From positions 1-37,834 of the IMG/VR virus record IMGVR_UViG_3300036876_000071: a stretch of 37,834 nt of DNA. The stretch is one strand, 5' to 3'. The DNA comes from a virus. Made by a program: the position numbers and the translations under genes. Every line of letters begins with the position of its first letter. Position 1 is the first letter of the stretch. Under the pieces are notes generated by a model, which was not told the origin of the DNA, made no database searches, and was given only the letters and a program-made list of their open reading frames with translations. Positions 8,163-14,370 of the stretch are shown piece by piece.

Positions 8163-8791
8163 GCGCACAAGGAGTCCACAAAATCACTGAGGAATTTGAA
8201 AGAGAGTTGTGTCGTTACACTGGCTCTCCGTTTGCTGTTGCGGTGGACAACGAATCAAACGCCCTGTCTCTTTGCCTTTGGAGAGACAAAGGCTCATACG
8301 ACACGATTATTATTCCTGAAAGGACGTACATGAGCGTGCCGTGTGAAATTTTATTGATGGGAGGCCGTGTTCAGTTTTCTCCAGTTCGAGGCGAGACGCT
8401 AACGGGAGCTTACCGCCTTGAGCCGACTCGAATTTGGGATTCAGCGTTGCGATTCACAGCCGACATGTACATGCCTGGATCGCTTATGTGCCTGTCATTT
8501 ACTGGCCCGTACAAACACCTCAAGCTCGGCAAGGGCGGCGCTATCCTATGTGATAAGGATGAAGATTATAAATGGTTCAAGAAAGCCCGATTCTCAGGCC
8601 GAAACGAGTGTAGTTACCTTGTGGACGAGTTCACGATGTTGGGTAAAAACTATTACATGATGCCGGAAATCGCGGCCAGAGGATTGCTCTTGATGTCCCA
8701 ATTTTACAATCTCGATGGCAGCAAAAAGAAGATGCCTGACCTTACGCTGCCATACCCAAATCTCAACCTTCACCCCGCATACAAACAATAA
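8159..8791 (+). CDS. Short DegT/DnrJ/EryC1-like PLP sugar aminotransferase
   Basis: At 210 residues this is little more than half the usual DegT length of about 370. The core is recognisable: FERELCRYTGSPFAVAVDNESNAL matches the N-terminal cofactor-binding part, D94 in RIWDSAL matches the Asp that contacts the pyridine nitrogen, and K119 in SFTGPYKHLKLGKGG matches the Schiff-base lysine followed by the Gly-rich turn. The linker between these is shortened and the C-terminal small domain is nearly absent, yet the frame is intact and coupled at both ends (ATGA before, TAATG after). It may make a 3- or 4-amino sugar for the acyltransferase encoded next. A degenerate, non-catalytic relic is the alternative. 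Confidence 0.65.
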   Translation: MSAQGVHKITEEFERELCRYTGSPFAVAVDNESNALSLCLWRDKGSYDTIIIPERTYMSVPCEILLMGGRVQFSPVRGETLTGAYRLEPTRIWDSALRFTADMYMPGSLMCLSFTGPYKHLKLGKGGAILCDKDEDYKWFKKARFSGRNECSYLVDEFTMLGKNYYMMPEIAARGLLLMSQFYNLDGSKKKMPDLTLPYPNLNLHPAYKQ

Positions 8792-9432
8792 TGAATATTC
8801 TTGTAATAGGCAGCGGAGGATACGCCGGAGTGGTCATAAGCGCCATCCATGCGATGCGTAATAACTGGAAAATTATCGGATTGATTGATGAGACGCTGGC
8901 GGAGGGTCAGAAGCGTTACGGATACGAAATTCGACACGAGTCACGGTGGTTTAGCCTTGACAACTTCAACTGTTTTATAGCCATCGGAGATGCTTCCGTG
9001 CGTGAACGCATCGCGGCAAAACAATACCCATTCGTAAACGTCATCCATCCCACGGTCAGAACACGCACCCCTTTTTGTAAAGGCACGTATTTTGGGGAGA
9101 ATTGCGTTGTAGGGAACAATTCTGTAGTGGGCAATTTCTCGATCATCAACACCGGAGTCATACTCGAACACGATAGCAGTGTGGGGGATTTCAGTCATCT
9201 TTGTCCCGGCGTCGTTACTGGCGGCCGAGTACATATAGGAGACCGGACTACCATTGGTTTGAATGCGAGCATCCGAGACGGCGTTCAGATTGGGAACAAC
9301 TGCGTAATAGGCATGGGAAGCGTAGTCTTAAAAGATGTGCCGAATAATACCACTGGATGGGGAAACCCATTCACCGCCCCTGTGTGCGCGCGCGGCTGCG
9401 CAAACTGGTGTGACGACTCCACAGCCCTGTGA
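8791..9432 (+). CDS. PglD/NeuD-like sugar O/N-acyltransferase (left-handed beta-helix)
   Basis: Start overlaps the previous stop as TAATG. The 213-residue protein has an N-terminal Rossmann-like part (ILVIGSGGYAG, 3-13) and a C-terminal hexapeptide-repeat helix from about 100 (GENCVVGNNSVVGNFSII, GDRTTIGLNASI, GNNCVIGMGSVV). H127 in LEHDSSVGDFSH fits the catalytic His of PglD-type enzymes, and H136 lies nine residues later, as the second His does in that family. It should transfer an acetyl group from acetyl-CoA to an amino or hydroxyl sugar. Next to a DegT-like aminotransferase this recalls the PglE-PglD pair of bacillosamine synthesis. The gene shares the lower GC of its two upstream neighbours. 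Confidence 0.85.
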   Translation: MNILVIGSGGYAGVVISAIHAMRNNWKIIGLIDETLAEGQKRYGYEIRHESRWFSLDNFNCFIAIGDASVRERIAAKQYPFVNVIHPTVRTRTPFCKGTYFGENCVVGNNSVVGNFSIINTGVILEHDSSVGDFSHLCPGVVTGGRVHIGDRTTIGLNASIRDGVQIGNNCVIGMGSVVLKDVPNNTTGWGNPFTAPVCARGCANWCDDSTAL

Positions 9433-9436
9433 AACA

Positions 9437-10057
9437 ATGAAACTTGGTCATCTCAACGTCCGCCCTTTCGTGATGGTAGTCCCCGAACTGCCGGAAAAGA
9501 CCGCCTTCATTCAAGCCCACCTGAAAAGCGTTGGCATCGAGGCGGAAGAATTCCATTGCATCAACGCCCTCACGGCGGGGCTTCGCACGGTTCATCCCTA
9601 CGAATACGACGCCCCTGGCAGCGGATGGAACATCGGGGTAAAGCCTGTGGCTTTGCTCGTTAGCTGCCAAATGTTTTGGTGCGCCGCTCAATACATGCCC
9701 GACTCGCATTTTCTATTTTTGGAATGGGACGCCAAGTTTCATCCCGACTGGCGCGAGCGCACCGAGCAGGCTTTGCGTGACGTGCCGCCCGATTTCGATT
9801 TCCTTTTCTTGGGGTCGTGTTGCTGTAACGACAAGCCGCGAACCAAGATCAAGGGCGAAGTTTGGGAAGTGAAATACCCCTTATGCGGCCACGCCGTAAT
9901 CATCGCCCGCAGGGCTATGCCGACGTTGCTGGCCACGCAAAGGAAGTTTTACGCCCCGGCGGACATCAGCCTTGCCTTCCATTCTTTCCCGCTTTTGAAG
10001 GTGTACACCGTGCTGCCGAGAGTGGCCGATCAGTTTGACAATAACCTGCCCGAATGA
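9437..10057 (+). CDS. GT25-like glycosyltransferase (LPS-type), variant DxD
   Basis: ATG 9437 lies four bases after the previous stop; a longer frame overlaps the acyltransferase gene and is unlikely. The 206-residue protein has LFLEWDAKFHPDW (94-106), which matches the GT25 motif where EDD normally stands; here it is E-W-D. It is followed by FDFLFLGSCC and GHAVIIARRAM, the equivalents of the family's DxxLLG and G-aYlisrraA motifs. GT25 enzymes add galactose or other hexoses to lipooligosaccharide or protein. GC returns to about 60% here, unlike the three genes before it. It closes the carbohydrate cassette. The EWD substitution might weaken metal binding. Confidence 0.65.
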   Translation: MKLGHLNVRPFVMVVPELPEKTAFIQAHLKSVGIEAEEFHCINALTAGLRTVHPYEYDAPGSGWNIGVKPVALLVSCQMFWCAAQYMPDSHFLFLEWDAKFHPDWRERTEQALRDVPPDFDFLFLGSCCCNDKPRTKIKGEVWEVKYPLCGHAVIIARRAMPTLLATQRKFYAPADISLAFHSFPLLKVYTVLPRVADQFDNNLPE

Positions 10058-10070
10058 GAAAGTGAACATA

Positions 10071-10355
10071 ATGAACGTATCAGAACGCATCGAAATCCTG
10101 TTGGATGAAGTCAATGGCCTGCAAATTGGACACCCCCCGGCAGAGGCCGGGCCGAACGCTCCCAATTTTTTCATCCGCGCCAAACAGACCATTGAGACCT
10201 CGGAAAAAGGCAACTTCGTTGAACTTGAGTACCAAACCATCGGGGAATCTATCGTGGAGTGCCTGGAACACTTGGCCAAAGCGGTCGAAACCGCCGGGGC
10301 ACTCAAGAAGAAAGGGCGCAGCCCGATCCTGACGCGGGGAGGGGAGAGACAATGA
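10071..10355 (+). CDS. Small hypothetical protein upstream of the scaffold gene
   Basis: Ninety-four residues from ATG 10071, with a weak GAGA-type ribosome site; a longer frame would overlap the glycosyltransferase. The protein is mostly helical (ERIEILLDEVNG, then ESIVECLEHLAKAVETAGAL) and ends with a basic tail. No family is recognised. Its TGA overlaps the next ATG, which links it to the scaffold-like gene two steps down, so a small head-assembly role is more likely than a role in sugar metabolism. That placement is inference. Confidence 0.65.
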   Translation: MNVSERIEILLDEVNGLQIGHPPAEAGPNAPNFFIRAKQTIETSEKGNFVELEYQTIGESIVECLEHLAKAVETAGALKKKGRSPILTRGGERQ

Positions 10356-10648
10356 ACGCCAAGGAAGCCCTGTTGCGCGACAAGGAACTGGCCAAATGGC
10401 TGGTGTCCGTCACGCATGATCCGCGATGGGAGAACGTCGAAATCATAGTCCGGGCCTACCTGGCGGACACCGCGCCGTCTTGGGAAGAACTGAAAGGCGG
10501 AAACGCCGCCCTGTCACTTCTGACGAGCATCACCGACAATGATCCTACTTCCCCTTCCTTACCAACCCCAGGATTAGACAAACGAAACCTGACCGAAATC
10601 ATGGAGGATGTCCGAAAAACCACCTCCGAACCACCTAAACCGTTATGA
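10352..10648 (+). CDS. Small hypothetical protein, head-assembly operon
   Basis: Ninety-eight residues; ATG 10352 overlaps the preceding stop and is preceded by a strong purine-rich ribosome site (GGGGAGGGGAGA). The N-terminal 50 residues are helical with a Trp-containing WLVSVTHDPRWENV segment, and the C-terminal 40 residues are Pro/Ser/Thr-rich and probably disordered. I do not recognise the family. The ATGA overlap with the scaffold-like gene and the strong ribosome site suggest abundant co-translation with head proteins. Confidence 0.7.
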   Translation: MNAKEALLRDKELAKWLVSVTHDPRWENVEIIVRAYLADTAPSWEELKGGNAALSLLTSITDNDPTSPSLPTPGLDKRNLTEIMEDVRKTTSEPPKPL

Positions 10649-11919
10649 TTACCCACCCATTGATTCTTCTCGCGCCTGACTCGCCTGCGACTAGTGGCGG
10701 CGCGCCGCCAGCCCCGGCACCGGCACCAGCCCCGGCCCCAGCCTCCGCACCATCACCAGCAGCCCCGGCGCCATCGGAAACTCCCACCGCCGCCGATCAC
10801 GCCGAAGTAGAAAACGCTTTCCAGCGGTTCGACCCGACGTTTAAGCCGCCCGAAGCCAAACCATCGGAAGCGGCCGCTAAACCATCGGAAGCGGCCGCTA
10901 AACCATCGGAAGCGGCCGCCGCTCTGGAAGCGCCGCCCAAACCGGCTTCCGTCGCGCCGCCGCCCGCCGCCGGAGAACCCAAGACGCCTAAAGAGTTGCG
11001 CGATGCGTATCAGAAGCTCCAAACCGACCTTAACGCCCGTATTGCGTCGCACGCTGCACTTGAGGCGAAGATCAAGCAATACGAGGCCATCGGGAAGGAG
11101 GCAGGCTCCCTCAAGTCCCTGTTGACCTCCAAGGAGAAGCGCATCAACGAGCTTGAGGCCGAAAAGCGCGCGCTCAAGTGGGAGGCATCCCCGGAATTCA
11201 AAAAACAGTATGAGCAGCCCTTTGATGAAGCTGCGGAAAACGCGGCTACTTACGTGTCAAAACTTCGCAAGACGGACGGCACCCAGGCTCGTTGGGAGGA
11301 TTTCATCCCATTGTACCGTCTGGCCAAAGACACCACAATGGGCGCGGCTAAGGCCAAGGCACAAGAGTTGTTTGGCGATGCCGAGGCCGATGAGGTTATG
11401 TTCTCCGTCCGGGAGTTGGTTCGCCTTGACCGTGTTAAAACCAAGGCATACGAGGAGGAATTCGAGGCGGCAAAATCCAATTGGAAAGAGAAGGAAGAAC
11501 ACGAACACGCTCAACGGCTCACCCAGGAACAGGCTGGCAAGGAAATTTTCGGCAAGGTCAATGCCGACCTGCAAGCCTCGGTGGAGCTATACCGCGACCC
11601 GCCAGAGGACAAGGAAGCCTCGACCGAACGCGCGCGGGGACTGGCCCTTGCCGACGCCAAAGCCCGGACACCGCAAGAACTGTGCTGGAAACTGGCCCAT
11701 TGCCGCCAAATGGTTGGAGCCTTCTTCCCGTTGCAACTGCAAAACTCCCGGCTCAAATCCAAAGTGGCGGACTTGGAAAAGCAAGTTGCCGGGTTGAAAC
11801 CCAGAGGTCCCGGCGGCGGAGATTCCCGGCCAGGCGGTGAAGCTGCTCCGAAGCCGGCGGAAGTCACCCAGGAAAGTTGGGCGGCGGAAGCTCGCAAAGC
11901 GATGGAAGGCATTGAATAA
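10645..11919 (+). CDS. Probable capsid scaffolding protein
   Basis: The 424-residue protein has a Pro/Ala-rich N-terminus (about 15-50, alternating P-A), three exact seven-residue repeats KPSEAAA (72-92), a long charged coiled-coil region (about 115-340) and a disordered Gly/Pro C-terminus before a short final helix (ESWAAEARKAMEGIE). Abundant charge, coiled coil and low aromatic content are what phage scaffolds look like, and it sits in the head-gene neighbourhood. The repeats are 21-bp tandem units at 10858-10920, each carrying GCGGCCGC or a one-base variant. It overlaps both neighbours (ATGA before, TAATG after). A helical internal protein is the alternative. Confidence 0.6.
   Translation: MITHPLILLAPDSPATSGGAPPAPAPAPAPAPASAPSPAAPAPSETPTAADHAEVENAFQRFDPTFKPPEAKPSEAAAKPSEAAAKPSEAAAALEAPPKPASVAPPPAAGEPKTPKELRDAYQKLQTDLNARIASHAALEAKIKQYEAIGKEAGSLKSLLTSKEKRINELEAEKRALKWEASPEFKKQYEQPFDEAAENAATYVSKLRKTDGTQARWEDFIPLYRLAKDTTMGAAKAKAQELFGDAEADEVMFSVRELVRLDRVKTKAYEEEFEAAKSNWKEKEEHEHAQRLTQEQAGKEIFGKVNADLQASVELYRDPPEDKEASTERARGLALADAKARTPQELCWKLAHCRQMVGAFFPLQLQNSRLKSKVADLEKQVAGLKPRGPGGGDSRPGGEAAPKPAEVTQESWAAEARKAMEGIE
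10858..10920 (+). repeat. Three tandem 21-bp units inside the scaffold-like gene
   Basis: Units at 10858-10878, 10879-10899 and 10900-10920 differ only at the final base. They encode KPSEAAA three times. Near-perfect DNA identity indicates recent slippage; copy number probably varies between related phages. Confidence 0.9.
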
Positions 11920-12377
11920 TGCTTCGGACTCTGCCGAACCTGACGTTTCCGGTCACGCGGAAAACGATTGCGCCGCTATTGGATGGGGTAATGAACCTCA
12001 ACTTTTTGGACGCCGGGCTGACCGAAAACGATCAACGCGCCTTGTCCATCATGCTGCACACGCATGATATTTGGGTGAAAACCAACGGGCGCGTGGATTG
12101 GCGTGGGCGCGCGGGGCATGAACGGCTCAAGCAGGACACCGAGACATTCATCTGCGGGTACCCAATTACCACGCGCAACGGCGATTTGGCGGCAAGTCAT
12201 TTGATGATTGACTTTCACGACACGCAGATTCGGATTTTGGGAACGGGCGGGACACCACTGCCGAATACTGTCAATGGATTACTCGATCTCTGCCCCGATC
12301 TGTGCCAGTTGTCGCCCGATGACGAAAAGCGGATCGGATTGCTCATGGATTACTGCGGGAAAAAACCGGCCATATAA
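11919..12377 (+). CDS. Hypothetical protein closing the plus-strand head operon
   Basis: A 152-residue protein whose ATG overlaps the scaffold stop as TAATG. It has no signal peptide or membrane helix. The middle part is beta-rich (TFICGYPITTRNGDLAASH, HLMIDFHDTQIRILG) and the end is acidic with three Cys around LLDLCPDLCQL and DYCGK. I recognise no family. Being the last gene before a strong terminator and following the scaffold, it may be a head-completion protein, a suggestion from position only. Confidence 0.7.
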   Translation: MLRTLPNLTFPVTRKTIAPLLDGVMNLNFLDAGLTENDQRALSIMLHTHDIWVKTNGRVDWRGRAGHERLKQDTETFICGYPITTRNGDLAASHLMIDFHDTQIRILGTGGTPLPNTVNGLLDLCPDLCQLSPDDEKRIGLLMDYCGKKPAI

Positions 12378-12419
12378 TTTCCGGTCTGTCTGGCCGGGAA
12401 ATGCGAATCAAAAACAGCG

Positions 12420-12450
12420 AGCGCGCTCCGTGTGGGGCGCGCTTTCGTTT
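12420..12450 (+). terminator. Intrinsic terminator of the plus-strand regulator/sugar/scaffold operon
   Basis: A 10-bp stem (12420-12429 with 12434-12443, one G-T pair) encloses the loop GTGT and is followed by TTCGTTT. It starts 43 bases after the last stop, in the gap where plus- and minus-strand operons converge. Confidence 0.75.
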
Positions 12451-12726
12451 AAAGATTCAACGCTGGCAAGGGCTCGCTGAGGCAGGGCAAGCAAAAAAAG
12501 TGCCAGGTGGCCCGGTGAGTGGGGGTCAAAAGTGGGCATCGTGAAATGGTCGGGGGGTGACTTCCGGCAGTTTGCGGGGTTTGCGGGGTTTGTTTTGCTG
12601 TTTCGGTAAAAGTCTCCTGTAAACGTACGCGAGAGGGGTTTTAGGGAAAGTCCGTTTGAAACCCCGCAAACCCAGCGTCTGCCACCGGGTGTGACGGTAA
12701 TCCTGCCCCAGTTAAAGATTCAACGC
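12449..12726. repeat. 15-bp direct repeat bracketing the convergent intergenic region
   Basis: TTAAAGATTCAACGC occurs at 12449-12463, just after the terminator, and again at 12712-12726, where it forms the end of the ATP-grasp gene (its TAA stop is the first three bases read in reverse). The copies are 263 bases apart in the same direction. The outer copy looks like a remnant of the same gene end, as a recombination or duplication scar would leave. Confidence 0.7.
12571..12670. repeat. G-rich tandem nonamers with an inverted partner
   Basis: TTTGCGGGG is tandemly repeated at 12571-12588 and followed by TTT. Its complement AAACCCCGCAAA stands at 12659-12670. The 12-bp arms could fold into a long hairpin serving as a terminator for the minus-strand operon or as a protein site. 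The rest of 12464-12711 holds no gene that I can support. Confidence 0.5.
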
Positions 12727-14043
12727 CGTCTCAGGCGGGGGGATTGGCTCTTTCCCAAACTCGATGTCCGCCTTGACTGATTCTTCCAGTTCATGCAGCA
12801 AGTCCACCAAGGCGTCCGTGTCGGCGTCCAGCCCGTCCGGCAGCAAGTCCGTGTGCTCGTGCAGGTTATCAATCACGCCCTTGATGCTGTCTCCGGTAGC
12901 CCCAAGCCAGCCCACTTCATGGCCCTGCCCTTCATCGGCGGGAAACGCAATCTTGCCGTCAATCTGAAAACAGTTTCCAAACCCCGTCCACTCCTTCAAC
13001 TCTGGCGGGATGCGGATCACGGGCCACTCGTCACGCTCGCTTTTGGTGGTAATGATGGCTTCCGCCGCGTGCGTGGCGGACGGTTTAAGCTCGCACAATT
13101 CGCCGTTGGCTCCGGCCCAAACGTGTTCCGGCCAGTTCTCCCAAATCATCATCTGCGACAGCGTGGACGGCAGACCGATGCGGCAGCACGGGTCAATGAA
13201 ATAGCCTTTGTCACCCACAATCCTTACTTCCATGCTCCACTGGTTGCGGTAACGAAACTCCTTCAAGACCGGCCCGAAAGCGTCCAGCACCTCCTGAATT
13301 TTCTCCGGCATTTCATCGCGCGGGGTGACGACGCCCAAGTACGAATGATCCTTACACTCGTCACCGTGGAGCATCAGCTTGGGCCATTGGCCATCCACGC
13401 AGGACGTGTCCCCGCCGATTTCCAGCGGAGTGTCGATGGCGTCGAACACCAGGAACGCGATGAGTTCTTTGGACGGCCCCATCTTCACCGCCAGCACGTC
13501 CAGCTTCCCCTCGTCCAAGTCCCACGACCGCCAATGGAACGTCTCCATTGATCCCCGGTAGCGGCTGATCTTGATATATTTGTCCTCTGCGTCTTTCAGG
13601 TGGAGGCGGAGCGCGTTCAGCCCTTTGACGGGCACGAACGGGGCCACCTCAAGCCCCAGGCCTTTGAGCACCTTGCAGAAGTGTTGCCGGAAGATTTCCA
13701 GTGTGTCCCCGTCACGCGATCCCCACACCGGAAAACCTTGGGACTCAAGTTCAAGCTGCAAATCGCCCAGGCCGATGTCCGGGAACACGAAGCAATCAAT
13801 TTCCTTTTTGATCTTCCAGAAGGAATCAATTTTCTCGATGCCCTCCATGTCGTGGCCGATGATACAGCGATTGATGGTGGGGAAACCCTCGGAGTTGGGA
13901 CAGTAGTATAGGACTCGCGCGAAACCGTTTCGGGCAAGGCGTTGCGCCACCGGGATACCAAGGCCGTGGTCAATCACGCAGGCGGTTGATTGGGAAACAT
14001 CCTTCATATCTACGTGTAACACCTTATACCCGTCGCACCCCAT
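12712..14043 (-). CDS. ATP-grasp enzyme, distantly PurD (GAR synthetase)-like, in the packaging operon
   Basis: The 443-residue protein starts with a Rossmann-like pre-grasp part (HGLGIPVAQRLARNGFARVLYYC, 26-48), similar to the start of PurD/carboxylase-type ATP-grasp enzymes. GSRDGDTLEIFRQHFCKVL (108-126) matches the lid before the grasp. K158 in KYIKISRYRGSMET suits the nucleotide-binding Lys and Gly loop. E272/R274 in SMEVRIVG and D284 with R288 in YFIDPCCRIG suit the metal- and phosphate-binding end. ATP-grasp enzymes join a carboxylate to an amine or thiol through an acyl-phosphate. Residues 310-443 are a family-specific tail. Its position just after the portal suggests modification of a virion or host protein rather than purine synthesis; that is inference. 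Confidence 0.65.
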   Translation of the reverse strand: MGCDGYKVLHVDMKDVSQSTACVIDHGLGIPVAQRLARNGFARVLYYCPNSEGFPTINRCIIGHDMEGIEKIDSFWKIKKEIDCFVFPDIGLGDLQLELESQGFPVWGSRDGDTLEIFRQHFCKVLKGLGLEVAPFVPVKGLNALRLHLKDAEDKYIKISRYRGSMETFHWRSWDLDEGKLDVLAVKMGPSKELIAFLVFDAIDTPLEIGGDTSCVDGQWPKLMLHGDECKDHSYLGVVTPRDEMPEKIQEVLDAFGPVLKEFRYRNQWSMEVRIVGDKGYFIDPCCRIGLPSTLSQMMIWENWPEHVWAGANGELCELKPSATHAAEAIITTKSERDEWPVIRIPPELKEWTGFGNCFQIDGKIAFPADEGQGHEVGWLGATGDSIKGVIDNLHEHTDLLPDGLDADTDALVDLLHELEESVKADIEFGKEPIPPPETALNL

Positions 14044-14061
14044 TCGGCGTATCTTGCTGCC

Positions 14062-14298
14062 ATGATATTCGCAGAATTAGCAACCAGTGGTGGTCTTGTC
14101 CATGATTTATTCGCCGTTCTCATTATCAGCATTTGCTGCGCAATTATATGGTGGCTAGGGCGCTGGTTTATCGAGAAAATGGCTTTACCGGGGCTCGTGC
14201 TCACGGTCTGGACCGGCTTGTTCCTATTGGTAGGAGCCATAGTTCTGATAAATTTTTTGCTTGGTCTCACAGGACACGGCTTCCTGCATTACTGGTGA
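14062..14298 (+). CDS. Small two-helix membrane protein, holin candidate
   Basis: Seventy-eight residues with two clear transmembrane helices: about 15-35 (FAVLIISICCAIIWWLG) and about 45-70 (LVLTVWTGLFLLVGAIVLINFLLGL). They are separated by a short basic loop (GRWFIEKM), and a short tail ends in HYW. Size and two-helix layout fit class II-type holins and similar phage membrane proteins; no endolysin is found beside it. It is the only plus-strand gene between minus-strand neighbours: 18 bases from the ATP-grasp start and 72 bases from the portal stop. Transcripts from the portal therefore run antisense through it. No obvious Shine-Dalgarno precedes the ATG. Confidence 0.6.
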   Translation: MIFAELATSGGLVHDLFAVLIISICCAIIWWLGRWFIEKMALPGLVLTVWTGLFLLVGAIVLINFLLGLTGHGFLHYW

Positions 14299-14370
14299 CG
14301 CCTGCAATTTCGTCTTCTTCCTCTGGATCATTGCAATCCTCTCCGTCCTCAGTTGTTTCGCCTTCGGGCA

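Noticed and set aside
4889-12443. Inverted repeats flanking the plus-strand sugar/scaffold block
   Set aside because: GGGGCGCG is present near both ends but in the same direction and is too short and GC-rich to be meaningful.
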